Below, in pieces: positions 27,124 through 36,099 of a stretch of 64,000 bases of DNA. The stretch lies in assembly GCA_963813485.1 (NCBI GenBank), contig CAWEZE010000011.1, positions 124,001-188,000 of the forward strand. Direction: 5' to 3'. The translations under genes were made by a program, and so were the position numbers. Each line of letters opens with the position of its first letter. The first letter of the stretch is position 1. The notes below the pieces were generated by a model that saw only the letters and a list, made by a program, of their open reading frames with translations, searched no databases and was not told the origin of the DNA. The DNA is from DASQUK01 sp963813485 (GTDB taxonomy: Bacteria; Actinomycetota; Acidimicrobiia; Acidimicrobiales; VFJN01).

Positions 27124-29670
27124 TCACACGATGGAGGACGCGCGGGTGACCGGGACCGCGCCTTCACCGTCCGGGTGGACGCCGTCCCCCGCGGCGACGG
27201 GGCGCCCCTCCTCGGGGGTCCCCACCGACCGCTCGGCGGTCCGCCGCAGGCGCAGGAACGCCAGCACGGCCACGACGTAGATCGCGAGCGCCGCCGTCTG
27301 CACCGATCGGAACCCAAAGGTCATCGACAGGATGGTCGTGAGCACCGAGCCGATGACCGAGAAGAAGCCGTTCACCGCCCAGCCCCAGGCGCTGTACTCC
27401 TCGCCGTGCTCGGTGAGCCCGGACACCAGGCGCAAGCCGAAGGGCATGAACATCCCGAGGCACACGCCGAGGGGCGCGAGGACGAGCACGGTGACGAGCA
27501 CTCGCACGCCGAGCGACGCCGACAGCAGCGCATCGGTGAGCGAGTCGAGTCCGAAACGGTAGAAGAGCGTGAGCCCGGCGAGCGCCACCAGGACCGCCGG
27601 CAGGGGCGTCCACGTCGGGAGTGCGGCCAGGCGCCGGCTCAAGAGGGCGCCGATGCCCGTGAACACGAGGATCGACGCCAACGTGACTGTGAGCGAGTAG
27701 GTGGGGTAGCCGAGGAAGAGCACCAGCCGCTGGATCATCGTGATCTCGAAGAACATGAAGCCGAGTCCGAGGGCGGCGAAGTACACCCCCGACATGCCCT
27801 TCGACGGCAGGGCCCTCCACGTCCGGCGAACGGCCACGAACGGCAACAGCAGGAACACCGCGGCGTAGACGATGGATAGCGCCAGCAGCAGGAGCAGGAC
27901 CCGCTCGCCGACCATGTCGCTCTCGCTGTCACGGATGTCGATGGACTTGGTGATGTCGCCGAGCACGTCGGGGAAGGCGCTGAAGTGCCAGAAGAAGGGC
28001 GCGTCGTCGGTGACCGCGTCGATGGCGCGGTCGTGCCCGGCCACCAGGTCGTCCACCTCCTCCTCGCTGGCTGCGCCCGCCAGCTGGTTGACCAGGTGGT
28101 CGCCGAGCGCCGCAGTGTCGTCGCGGTCGCCGGGCGCATAGATCGGCACGTTGTTCGGGACGTTGGCGACGCTCTCGGAGAAGGCGTCGACCTCGCCGGT
28201 CGTGAACGGGGTGCGCTTGACGATGATCGTCGACAGGGCACCCCCTTCGGGCGGGAGGTACGCCGCCACCATGATGTGCTGGCTGGGGTCGTCGACGCCG
28301 AAGCGGCGGAGTGCCTCCCGGGCCGTCACCACGTAGCGGCTGGTGCGGTTCGGGCGACCCTGGAAGTCGAGCTCGCCGAACTGCACGACCATGACGCCAT
28401 CGTCGGTGAGATGGTCGAGCGTTTCCTCGATCATCTCGGCCGTGTAGAGGTAGCTCTCCGACAGCACGAAGGCACCCGAGGAGGCGGCGTTGTTGGCGGC
28501 GTAGCTGTCGGGCGCCACGTACCACACGAGGTCGTACGACCCGTCGCTCCGCGCCAGGTAGTTGCGGGCGTCGCCTTGGTGGAGGTCGACCTCGGGCCGT
28601 TCCGGCAGATGCCCGGTGTAATCCGCGAAGTGGTCGGTCAGCAGCGACACCGTGACGGGGTTCAGCTCGACCGCCTGGATGTCCGGGGCGCCGAAGTAGA
28701 GCGAGGCGAGGATCTCCTGGCCGCCCGCCGATCCGACGATCAGCTCGTGCTCGGGCGCGTCGCCGAGCACGCCGAAGGGGATCGAACGCGTATCGGTATC
28801 GAAGCGGCCGAGCGAGTCGACGTCGCCGTTGAACCGCCACAGTCCGGAGCCGAACAGCCCGTCATGGAGGAGGAGCCGGTTCTCGTCGGTGAACGTCTCC
28901 GAGACGTCGACGCGGAACACCGGCCCCCAGTCCGAGTAGACGACCCCGCGCTTGTCGGGCGCCAGGTGCTTGCTGGCCTCGGTCCGGACGTCGGGCAGGT
29001 CGTCCTGGACGACCACCGCCACCGCGAGCACGGCGGTGAGGACCGCGGCGCCGGCGCGGTAGATGGCCCGCGGCGGCACCGTCAGGAGGCCCACCACGGC
29101 GAAGATAAGGGCAGAGACCATCACCACCCCCGGCGGGTCCAGCCGGATGATGAGCGGGATGGCCAGCAGGCAGCCGAGCCCAGCGCCCACGAGGTCGGAG
29201 AAGTAGAGCCGCCCGACACGGTCGCCGGCGCGGCCGAGCATCGTCGCCACGATCACGCCCAGGGCGACGAACGAGGCGAACAGGCAGAAGGAGATGAGGA
29301 CGAGCCGACCCAGGTTGGCGAACGACGAGCCCGATCCGTAGTCCCAGATCGCGATGGTGTTCAGCGGCAGGCTGGCGATAGCCCAGTAGCCGAGGGGGAT
29401 GCTCACCGCACCGACCAGAGAGCACACGGCCACGACCCACTCGGTGCTGGCGCGGCGGATCGGGGTCCAGATGGCCACAGCGATGCCGCCCGAGCCGATG
29501 CCGAGCAGGCTCAGCCCGATGACCAGGTAGGTGAAGTAGTAGAGGAGCTTGTAGGAGACGATGCGGGTGTAGGCCACCTCCAGCAGGAGGCCGGCGAGGG
29601 AGACGAGCAGCAAGGCGAGCCACGGCGGCAGCCTGGTTCTGTCGGTCGTGTTTGTAGCCATGTCGGTCAC
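27124..29670 (-). CDS. Large membrane protein with spermidine-synthase-like domain
   Basis: An 848-residue protein with three parts. Residues about 18-225 carry about seven membrane segments (LALLLVSLAGLLLEVAYTRI starts the first). Residues about 230-560 form a soluble methyltransferase-like fold of the spermidine/polyamine synthase type: ELIVGSAGGQEILASLYFG is the SAM-binding-like loop, followed by IQAVELNPVTV and GDARNYLARSDGSYDLVW. From about 595 another six to seven membrane helices follow. This matches the fused SpeE-like transporters seen in many bacteria, for which no function is proven. The GTG start is chosen for the GGGGGATC before it. It is upstream of fadE30 but separated by the palindrome. 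Confidence 0.75.
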   Translation of the reverse strand: MTDMATNTTDRTRLPPWLALLLVSLAGLLLEVAYTRIVSYKLLYYFTYLVIGLSLLGIGSGGIAVAIWTPIRRASTEWVVAVCSLVGAVSIPLGYWAIASLPLNTIAIWDYGSGSSFANLGRLVLISFCLFASFVALGVIVATMLGRAGDRVGRLYFSDLVGAGLGCLLAIPLIIRLDPPGVVMVSALIFAVVGLLTVPPRAIYRAGAAVLTAVLAVAVVVQDDLPDVRTEASKHLAPDKRGVVYSDWGPVFRVDVSETFTDENRLLLHDGLFGSGLWRFNGDVDSLGRFDTDTRSIPFGVLGDAPEHELIVGSAGGQEILASLYFGAPDIQAVELNPVTVSLLTDHFADYTGHLPERPEVDLHQGDARNYLARSDGSYDLVWYVAPDSYAANNAASSGAFVLSESYLYTAEMIEETLDHLTDDGVMVVQFGELDFQGRPNRTSRYVVTAREALRRFGVDDPSQHIMVAAYLPPEGGALSTIIVKRTPFTTGEVDAFSESVANVPNNVPIYAPGDRDDTAALGDHLVNQLAGAASEEEVDDLVAGHDRAIDAVTDDAPFFWHFSAFPDVLGDITKSIDIRDSESDMVGERVLLLLLALSIVYAAVFLLLPFVAVRRTWRALPSKGMSGVYFAALGLGFMFFEITMIQRLVLFLGYPTYSLTVTLASILVFTGIGALLSRRLAALPTWTPLPAVLVALAGLTLFYRFGLDSLTDALLSASLGVRVLVTVLVLAPLGVCLGMFMPFGLRLVSGLTEHGEEYSAWGWAVNGFFSVIGSVLTTILSMTFGFRSVQTAALAIYVVAVLAFLRLRRTAERSVGTPEEGRPVAAGDGVHPDGEGAVPVTRASSIV

Positions 29671-29716
29671 GATCCCCCAGCGGCCGTGGAACGTCTCCTA
29701 GGGCGGCGCCGACAGT

Positions 29717-29850
29717 ACCGGGCCGCCCGCCGACACGGAAAGCGTTCGCCGAGGCCGAAGCCCGAGCGGCCGTGGAGCGGGAATGTGCGCCGAAGCCCGA
29801 GCGGCCCGGCGCCGAAGGCGCGCAGAGCGGGAAGCACGCGTCGGAGCGTT
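29717..29850. repeat. Short direct repeats between divergent genes
   Basis: The block GCCGAAGCCCGAGCGGCC occurs twice, about 45 bp apart, each followed by a GAGCGGGAA unit. The tract is purine-biased and lies in the 213-bp gap between the divergent spermidine-synthase-like and ABC exporter genes. It could contain regulatory repeats; nothing further is recognisable. Confidence 0.4.
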
Positions 29851-29883
29851 CGGCTCGGCACAAACACCCGTACCCTGCACCCC

Positions 29884-31830
29884 ATGCGTGTCGGTGGTCG
29901 AGTCGGTGGTGGGAGCGTGGGCGCACACCCCATGTTGGGCGCCGACCCCAGCCAGCTCGCCGGCGCCAGCGTCGACCGGTCACTCGTGTGGCGGGTTTGG
30001 CGGTTCGCCCGGCCCTACCGCTGGATGCTCCTCGGCTACCTGGGGATCATCGTCGCCACTGCGCTCGTCCAGCTGGTGCCGCCGCTGCTGTTCCGCAGCA
30101 TCATCGACTCGGCCATTCCCGACCATGACCGGGGTTACCTCAACCTCCTTGCCGGCCTGGCCGTGCTCGCGGCGCTCGTCGGCGCGCTCCTGGCTGTGGC
30201 CGACCGCTACGTCTCCTCCCGCATCGGCGAGGGTGTCATCTACGACCTGCGGGTGGCGTTGTTCGCCCACGTCCAGCGCATGCCCGTCGCCTTCTTCACC
30301 CGGACCCAGACCGGGGCGCTGACCAACCGCCTGAACACCGATGTCGTCGGCGCCCAGCGCGCCCTCACCGGCACGATCGGGTCGGTTGTCTCCAACGTCG
30401 TCACGCTTGTGACCACGCTCGTCGCCATGGCCCTGCTGGAGTGGCAGCTCACGCTGCTGTCGCTGGTGGTGCTGCCGCTGTTCATCCTTCCGGCCAAGCG
30501 TGTCGGGCGCCGCCTGCAGGGGGTCACACGCCAGCAGATGGACCTCAACGCGTCGATGAACACCACCATGACCGAGCGCTTCAATGTGGCCGGCGCCCTG
30601 CTGGTGAAGTTGTTTGGTCGCGGCAACGACGAGGAGCGCAGCTTCGCGGCGCGGGCCGACGGCGTCCGGGTGGCGGGGATCAGGGCGGCGCTGCTCGGCC
30701 GTACCTTCTTCATCGCCCTCGGACTCGTAGGTGCGATCGGCACGGCCGCCATCTACTGGATCGGCGGGCTGCAGGTGATCTCGGGCGGGCTGTCGATCGG
30801 GACGCTGGTCGCCATGGCTGCGTACGTCGGGCGGCTGTACGGGCCGCTGACGGCGCTGAGCAACGCGCCCGTCGATCTCATGAGCGCCTTCGTGTCGTTC
30901 GACCGGGTGTTCGAGGTGTTGGATGCCCCGGTGCCGCTCACCGACCGGCCCGGCGCCGTGGACCTCGTCGACGTTCGCGGCGAGGTCGAGATCGACGACG
31001 TGTGGTTCGCCTACCCGACCGACACGATCGTCCCCACCCTGGAGCTCGATCCCGCCGTCGCCAGCCCGTCCACCGACGGCCGCGGGAATGGTGCACGAAC
31101 CCCCGTGCGCAACGTGCTGCGTGGCGTCTCGGCCCGGATCGAGCCTGGCGAGCTCGTGGCACTGGTGGGGCCGTCGGGAGGGGGCAAGACGACCCTGTCG
31201 ATGCTGATCCCCCGCATCTACGACGTGTCCGACGGGGTGGTGCGCATCGACGACCGTGACGTCCGGGATCTCACGCTGGAGTCGCTGCACAGTGCCATCG
31301 GCGTCGTCACCCAAGACCCGCACATGTTCCACGACAGCGTCGGCAACAACCTGCGCTACGCGCGGCCCGACGCCACGCAGGACGAGGTCGAGGCCGCTTG
31401 CCGCGCCGCCCAGATCCACGACGTCATCGCCCGCATGCCGGACGGCTACGACACGGTCGTGGGAGAGCGTGGCTATCGCCTGTCGGGGGGCGAGAAGCAG
31501 CGCCTGGCCCTCGCTCGCATGCTCCTTAAGGACCCGGCCATCGTCATCCTCGACGAGGCCACCAGCAATCTCGACACCGAGAACGAGGCGCGGGTGCAGG
31601 AGGCGCTTGGAGTCGCGCTCGCGGGGCGCACCAGCTTCGTGATCGCCCACCGCCTGTCGACGATCGTGTCCGCCGACCAGATCCTGGTGCTCGACAAGGG
31701 CCGCATCGTCGAGCGAGGCCGCCACGGCGAGTTGGTGGCCAGGGGCGGGCTGTACGCGGAGCTCTACCGGACGCTGGTGCGTGACGACGCCGACGCCGCC
31801 GACGAGACCACCGCGCTGGGACTTGCGTAG
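29884..31830 (+). CDS. ABC exporter, fused membrane and ATPase domains
   Basis: A 648-residue half-transporter of the multidrug/lipid exporter class, working as a dimer in the inner membrane. Six membrane helices lie within residues about 45-340. The ATPase domain, about 360-630, has Walker A GPSGGGKTTLSM, Q-loop VVTQDPHMF, signature YRLSGGEKQRLALAR, Walker B IVILDEATSNLDTE and the H-loop His in VIAHRLS. An insertion between 385 and 410 (TLELDPAVASPSTDGRGN) separates the first strands of the ATPase domain and is unusual. The first ATG is used; an ATG 16 codons later is possible. The exported substrate is unknown. It stands alone, convergent with endonuclease IV. Confidence 0.88.
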   Translation: MRVGGRVGGGSVGAHPMLGADPSQLAGASVDRSLVWRVWRFARPYRWMLLGYLGIIVATALVQLVPPLLFRSIIDSAIPDHDRGYLNLLAGLAVLAALVGALLAVADRYVSSRIGEGVIYDLRVALFAHVQRMPVAFFTRTQTGALTNRLNTDVVGAQRALTGTIGSVVSNVVTLVTTLVAMALLEWQLTLLSLVVLPLFILPAKRVGRRLQGVTRQQMDLNASMNTTMTERFNVAGALLVKLFGRGNDEERSFAARADGVRVAGIRAALLGRTFFIALGLVGAIGTAAIYWIGGLQVISGGLSIGTLVAMAAYVGRLYGPLTALSNAPVDLMSAFVSFDRVFEVLDAPVPLTDRPGAVDLVDVRGEVEIDDVWFAYPTDTIVPTLELDPAVASPSTDGRGNGARTPVRNVLRGVSARIEPGELVALVGPSGGGKTTLSMLIPRIYDVSDGVVRIDDRDVRDLTLESLHSAIGVVTQDPHMFHDSVGNNLRYARPDATQDEVEAACRAAQIHDVIARMPDGYDTVVGERGYRLSGGEKQRLALARMLLKDPAIVILDEATSNLDTENEARVQEALGVALAGRTSFVIAHRLSTIVSADQILVLDKGRIVERGRHGELVARGGLYAELYRTLVRDDADAADETTALGLA

Positions 31831-31899
31831 CGGCCCCCGTCGCCGGAGCCGGCTGCGAAGGCGACGGCGAGCCCACCCCGGGGCTGAAGGGTGCAGCGG

Positions 31900-32658
31900 C
31901 TAGGTGGACGTCCGGTCGCGCAGGAAGGCAACGTCGTCCTTGCGCCCCTCGGGGGCCGTCTCGCACACCACGGGTGCACCGGCGGCTTCCACGACGGCCA
32001 CGAGCAGCTCGGGATCGATGGTGCCGGTGCCGATGTTGGCGTGGCGATCGGCCCCCGACCCGGCGGCGTCCTTGGAGTCGTTGCAATGCACGAGGTCGAT
32101 GCGCCCCGTAATCGCCTTGATGCGGTCGACGGCGCCGACCAGGGCCTCACCCGCCGCCCAGGCGTGGCAGGTGTCGAGGCAGAAGCCGATGTCCTTGTCG
32201 CCGATCGCCTCCCACAGGCCGGCGATGGTGTCGAAGTGGCGGGCCATGGCATGGTCGCCTCCCGCCGTGTTCTCGAGGTACACGGGCACATTCGTCTCGA
32301 GCTGATCCAGGCCCTTGCGCCAGCGGAGGAAGCCGGCTCCGGCCTCATCGTCCTCGGTGACGTGCCCGCCGTGGACGATCACGGCGCGAGCGCCGATCTC
32401 GGCGGCGGCGTCGCAGGTGTTCTGCAGGATCTTGCGTGAGGGGATGCGGATGCGGTTGTTGGGCGACGCCAGGTTCACCAGGTACGGCGCGTGCACGTAG
32501 ACCGGCACCGGCGACGCCCGCAGCTCCTCGACGTCGTCGCGGGGTGGCGGCTTCTTCCAGCTCTGGGGATCGCCGAGGAAGATCTGCACGAGATCGGCGC
32601 CCTCGGCGGCGGCGATGGCGAGGGGGTCGGCCTGGTTGACGTGGGATCCGATGAGCAC
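31900..32658 (-). CDS. nfo: Endonuclease IV-type AP endonuclease
   Basis: A 252-residue TIM-barrel protein of the AP-endonuclease-2 family, which cuts DNA at abasic sites using a zinc cluster. Expected ligand regions are visible: GSHVNQ at the start, VYVHAPYLVNLAS near 52, VIVHGGHVT near 93, YLENTAGG near 127 (Glu), GFCLDTCHAWAAG near 158 (Asp, His), LVHCNDSKDAAGSGADRHAN near 191 and a Glu in VVCETAPEG near 234. At about 250 residues it is a little short but complete. The GTG start is the first in frame. It is likely autonomous; neighbours do not bear on DNA repair. Confidence 0.88.
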   Translation of the reverse strand: MLIGSHVNQADPLAIAAAEGADLVQIFLGDPQSWKKPPPRDDVEELRASPVPVYVHAPYLVNLASPNNRIRIPSRKILQNTCDAAAEIGARAVIVHGGHVTEDDEAGAGFLRWRKGLDQLETNVPVYLENTAGGDHAMARHFDTIAGLWEAIGDKDIGFCLDTCHAWAAGEALVGAVDRIKAITGRIDLVHCNDSKDAAGSGADRHANIGTGTIDPELLVAVVEAAGAPVVCETAPEGRKDDVAFLRDRTST

Positions 32659-32700
32659 CCCATCAGGCTACGCCCGCGATCGGCATGGCCGGATCGGCTG

Positions 32701-32717
32701 ATACCCCGTTAGGGTAT
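32701..32717. promoter_or_regulatory. CsoR-type copper operator
   Basis: The inverted repeat ATACCC-CGTTA-GGGTAT lies 5 bp upstream of the CsoR GTG start. It matches the pseudo-palindromic TACCC/GGGTA operators bound by CsoR repressors, so it is probably the site at which CsoR represses its own gene. Confidence 0.7.
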
Positions 32718-32721
32718 ACGT

Positions 32722-33003
32722 GTGCCCGGCTACAGCATGACCAAGGACGACTACCTCAAGCGCCTGCGCCGGATCGAGGGCCAGGTGCGGGGCCTGCAGC
32801 GCCTGGTGGAGTCCGACACCTACTGCATCGACGTGCTGACGCAGATCTCGGCGTGCACCAGCGCCCTGCAGAGCGTGGCCGTCGGCCTGCTCGACGAGCA
32901 CCTGCACCACTGCGTCAGCGATGCCGTGGCGTCCGGCGCGCCCGACGCGGCCGACAAGGTCACGGAGGCGACCCGCGCCATCGAGCGCCTGGTCAAGAGC
33001 TGA
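32722..33003 (+). CDS. csoR: CsoR-family copper-sensing repressor
   Basis: A 93-residue all-helical repressor of the CsoR/FrmR family. The copper ligands are present in the Cys-His-Cys arrangement: Cys in SDTYCIDVL near 35, His and Cys in DEHLHHCVSD near 60-64. The conserved block LRRIEGQVRGLQRLVE begins the DNA-binding face. Binding of Cu(I) would release it from DNA. The GTG is used; an ATG five codons downstream is an alternative. The upstream operator supports autorepression. No copper ATPase or chaperone gene lies in the window, so its main target is elsewhere. Confidence 0.88.
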   Translation: MPGYSMTKDDYLKRLRRIEGQVRGLQRLVESDTYCIDVLTQISACTSALQSVAVGLLDEHLHHCVSDAVASGAPDAADKVTEATRAIERLVKS

Positions 33004-33176
33004 GCGCTCCCGCGCTGACAACACACCGCCCACGGCCAAGGCTGCCGCCCGCACGTACGGCGACCACGCCTACGACCAGGGTCCGTCGACGAACTGCTCG
33101 CTCTGCCCGCTCTTCGCCGGGGACCGCAGTCCAGAACTTCCTCGTGTCCGATCGCCGCATGGACTAGACGCGCAGC

Positions 33177-33822
33177 GTGGCGCTCGATCCCGCGACGGTG
33201 CGCGGCAGCTACGACCGGATAGCCCGGCAGTACGCCGAGGAGTTCGATGACGAGCTGTCCCACCGCCCGCTCGAGCGAGCGCTGCTCGGGGCGCTCCCGG
33301 AGCTCGCCGGGCTCGACGCGACGCCGGGCGTCGTAGCCGATCTCGGCGCCGGCCCGGCACACGTGGCCCGACACCTGCGCGGCGCGGGGGTGCCGACGGT
33401 GGCCGTCGATCTGGCGCCGGCGATGGCCACCGTCGCCCACCACCGCAACCGCGTTCCGTCCGCCGCCGGCACGCTGACGGCGCTTCCGCTCGCCGACGGC
33501 TCGCTCGCCGCCGCCGTCGTCTTCTACGCCGTGATTCACCTCGACGACGCCGGGGTGGCCGCCGCCGCCGGCGAGTTGGCGCGGGTGCTCCGGCCCGGCG
33601 GGGTCGCCCTCGTCTCGATCCACATCGGCGACGAGGTGCGCCACGTCGACGAATGGCACGGCGAGCCAGTCGACCTGGACTTCAGGTTCCTGCTCCCCGG
33701 CTCGCTCCGCCGGGTGCTCAGCGGGCGTGGGCCTGGTCGTGGAGGCGATCCTCGAACGGGAGCCGATCCCCGACGTGGAGGCCCAGACCCGGCGCGCCTA
33801 CCTCCTGGCACGACGGCGGTGA
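33177..33822 (+). CDS. Class I SAM-dependent methyltransferase (frameshifted near C-terminus)
   Basis: A methyltransferase with the glycine-rich SAM motif VVADLGAGPAHVARHL near residue 52, the acidic loop end VAVDLAPAMATVAHH near 75 and LARVLRPGGVALVSIHIG near 137. It resembles small actinobacterial methyltransferases of the Methyltransf_11/25 group. The reading frame shifts by one base near 33722; in the new frame the C-terminus reads VVEAILEREPIPDVEAQTR and ends in LLARRR before a TGA, giving a normal family ending. The break is probably a sequence error. The substrate is unknown; it is separated by 173 bp from csoR, a stretch with nothing recognisable. Confidence 0.75.
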
Positions 33823-33859
33823 GGGGAGCAGCCGACGGCGCGAGGCCTCGAGGACGAGG

Positions 33860-33988
33860 TCAACCCACGAGTGCGAGACGACTGGGGTCCTGATCTTCGG
33901 ACTCTTCGCGCCGCTTGCGCGCCGCGACTGCCCGCAGGACGTCCGTCCACGTGCTGTCACTCCTCGCAGACAAGCGGTTGTCGGCCAT
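33860..33988 (-). CDS. Possible 42-residue hydrophilic peptide
   Basis: A short leftward ORF encoding MADNRLSARSDSTWTDVLRA and a charged, helix-prone tail ending PSRLALVG. GTAGGGTGA lies 8 bases before the ATG as a weak ribosome-binding site. Many actinobacteria have comparably short charged proteins, but no family is recognised. The rest of the gap up to the tRNA gene (33989-34208) shows no gene. Confidence 0.3.
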   Translation of the reverse strand: MADNRLSARSDSTWTDVLRAVAARKRREESEDQDPSRLALVG

Positions 33989-34208
33989 GAAAATCACCCT
34001 ACGACGACGGTAGCGGCGGCAACATCGGCCACCTGGACGAAATACAACTACTCCCTAAGCAGTACGACGGCGCCGTGACTTCGGCTCGCCGGGTTCCCCG
34101 GAACGCTGCGAAAGCGGCGGCGAACGCGACCTGGAAGGTGAGGGCATCGTCGTCGGCGGGCCGGTCCCTATGGGACATCGGTTTCTGCGGAAGGTGTGGA
34201 GACGATGG

Positions 34209-34295
34209 CGGAAGGTGTGGGATTCGAACCCACGGTGACCCGGAGGCCACAACGGCTTTCGAGGCCGCCCCATTCGTCCGCTCTGGCAACCTTCC
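34209..34295 (-). tRNA. tRNA-Ser (CGA)
   Basis: An 87-nt tRNA in leftward orientation. The acceptor GGAAGGT pairs with ACCTTCC, the D-arm reads TTGCCAGAGCGGACGAATGG, the anticodon loop is CTCGAAA (CGA, serine), a long variable arm follows as expected for class II tRNA and the T-arm is GGGTTCGAATCCC. No CCA is encoded. A copy of the 3' end (GCGGAAGGTGTGG) occurs 21 bp further on. Confidence 0.95.
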
Positions 34296-34347
34296 GGGGC
34301 TGCAAACTACCAGTGAAACCTGCTGGCTCCGACGGGCTTGGCGGGCG

Positions 34348-35799
34348 TCACACGACGACCGTGCGCGGCCTCGTGCCCGCAGATTCGCTCGGGGCGTAGG
34401 CATCCCACGCCTGTGCCAGGCGTCGCACGGTCTCCTCGAGCACCGGCGGCTCGGCCGAGTACGGGAACCGGAGATAGCGCAGGTCCTCGCCGGTGGGCGA
34501 CATGACGTCGCCCGGGATGACCTCGACGCCGTAACGCAACGCGACCTGGGCGAATGCCGATGCCGTTCCCGCCGGCAGGCGGACCCAGAGCGACGGGCCG
34601 CCCTTGGGACGGCGCCACTCCCAGGATGGGAGCACGTCGTCGAGCAGGCGGCCGAGCAGCTCGAGGTTGCGACGCAGCATGGCGCGGTGGTCGGCCCGGA
34701 GCTGATCGAGCTGGGGCGCCAACCGCGCGGCCACCGCCTGGTCGAACAGGGGCGACCCGAGGTCGTTCATCGCCTTGAGCTCGGCCAGGCGGGCGACCAG
34801 CGAGCGTGGTCCCCGCAGCCAGCCCATCCTGAGCCCGCCCCAGGCCGCCTTGCCGAGTGATCCGGCGGTGAGGACGGTGGCCTCGGGACCGGCGAACGCC
34901 GCTATCGAGGGCGGGCGGTCCTCGTCGAGCGGGCAGTTCTCGAGGGCGTTGTCCTCGATGATCGGCACGCCCGTCTCCGCGGCCAGCTCGGCCAGCTCCC
35001 GCCGGCGGTGCACCGCGAGCAGCGCCCCCGTCGGGTTGTGGAACGTGGGCATGAGGTACAGCGCGGCTGGCCGGGTGCCCGCCACCGCGGCGCGGACGCC
35101 GCGCACATCGACGCCGTCGTCGTCCACCCCCACCGGCGTCAGGCGCGCGCCGCGGCTGCGGAACACGTCGAGCGTGCCGGCGAAGCTGGGCGACTCCACC
35201 ACCACGGCGTCGCCCGCCCTGACCAGCAGCTGCGTTGCCAGGTTCACCGCCTGCTGGGCACCGGTGGTCACCAACACCTCGTCGGGCTCGGTCGGGGTGC
35301 CGTCGCGGGTCAGCATCGCCGCGAGGGCCACCCGCAGTTCGGGCAGCCCGGCCGGTGCGTAGCCGATCTGCGTGAGCAGCTTGGGCCCATCGGCGGTGAC
35401 CACATCGACCATCGCCTCGGCCACCGCCGGATGGGCCGGGAAGATTGCGCACGCCAGCGAGATCACCTCGTCGTGCGTCTCGATCAGCGACCGATAGACC
35501 GGGCTGAGCGTCAGCCCGTCCGCCGGGACCGCCCTGCGGGTCGATCGCTGCCGTATGCGGGTTCCGCTGCCCTGTCGGCTCTCCAGCAGTCCCTCGGCCC
35601 GCAGGGTGTCGAAGGCGGCGACGACCGTCGACCGGCTCACGGCGAGGCGGGCCGCCAGCTCACGTTCGGCGGGCAGGCGCTCGCCGGCCGCCAGGAACCC
35701 CTGGTCGATCGCTCGCCGGACCGCGTCGCCGAGCTTGCGGTGCAGAGGACCGGGACCTTCCGACCAAGCGCCCAGCGTGGCCTCTATGGACTGGTTCAT
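34348..35799 (-). CDS. MocR-family (GntR/aminotransferase fusion) regulator
   Basis: A 483-residue regulator. Residues about 15-85 are a GntR winged helix (GERLPAERELAARLAVSRST), and from about 115 a fold-type I aminotransferase domain follows that binds PLP: TTGAQQAVNLATQLL near 210, FHNPTGALLAVHRRREL near 275, LTAGSLGKAAWGGLRMGW with the likely PLP lysine near 330, and the C-terminal phosphate-binding Arg region. MocR proteins often control vitamin B6 or amino-acid metabolism and bind repeated half-sites. CCAAT/ATTGG repeats lie between this gene and two small divergent ORFs, which are candidate targets. Confidence 0.9.
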   Translation of the reverse strand: MNQSIEATLGAWSEGPGPLHRKLGDAVRRAIDQGFLAAGERLPAERELAARLAVSRSTVVAAFDTLRAEGLLESRQGSGTRIRQRSTRRAVPADGLTLSPVYRSLIETHDEVISLACAIFPAHPAVAEAMVDVVTADGPKLLTQIGYAPAGLPELRVALAAMLTRDGTPTEPDEVLVTTGAQQAVNLATQLLVRAGDAVVVESPSFAGTLDVFRSRGARLTPVGVDDDGVDVRGVRAAVAGTRPAALYLMPTFHNPTGALLAVHRRRELAELAAETGVPIIEDNALENCPLDEDRPPSIAAFAGPEATVLTAGSLGKAAWGGLRMGWLRGPRSLVARLAELKAMNDLGSPLFDQAVAARLAPQLDQLRADHRAMLRRNLELLGRLLDDVLPSWEWRRPKGGPSLWVRLPAGTASAFAQVALRYGVEVIPGDVMSPTGEDLRYLRFPYSAEPPVLEETVRRLAQAWDAYAPSESAGTRPRTVVV

Positions 35800-35900
35800 A
35801 CCAATACTTCCCGAATTGGCTATGGAGCAGCGGCCGATTGGGAGTCAAAATACATTCCAATCGCCAGTCCAGGCCAGAGCCAATGTGCCGAAATTGGACT
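35800..35900. promoter_or_regulatory. CCAAT/ATTGG repeat cluster upstream of MocR gene
   Basis: Six CCAAT or ATTGG pentamers in both orientations occur within about 100 bp of locally AT-richer sequence, including GCCGATTGGG, ATTCCAATCGCC, AGCCAATGTGCC and CGAAATTGGAC. MocR regulators typically bind several spaced half-sites in the divergent promoter region, so this is a plausible operator array controlling the MocR gene and the two rightward ORFs. Confidence 0.45.
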
Positions 35901-35943
35901 GCGATCGCAGGCCAAAGAGCCGAACCGACCGAAAGGGCGCCAG

Positions 35944-36099
35944 ATGGAACCGACGCTCTCGTTCCTGGTGGAGGAGCGAATGCACACCCTGTGGCATGAC
36001 GGTGCGCTGGTGCGCCGATCGCGGCGGCGCGCCGGGCGGCGCCGGCTGGCGGACGCCCTGACGTCTCGTGTCGACGACCGGAGCGCCCGCGATGTTTGA
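35944..36099 (+). CDS. Small basic 51-residue protein
   Basis: A short ORF starting MEPTLSFLVEERMHTLWHDG with an Arg-rich middle (RRSRRRAGRRRLADAL). It has no recognised family. It is the first ORF rightward from the MocR-type intergenic region, and its stop overlaps the start of the next small ORF, suggesting a two-gene unit. No strong ribosome-binding site is seen; AAGGGCGCC precedes it at 6-11 bases. Confidence 0.4.
   Translation: MEPTLSFLVEERMHTLWHDGALVRRSRRRAGRRRLADALTSRVDDRSARDV

Noticed and set aside
27985..29883. Rightward open frame preceding the ABC exporter in the same frame
   Set aside because: It is antisense to the spermidine-synthase-like gene and shows no motifs; the exporter begins at an ATG near 29884.
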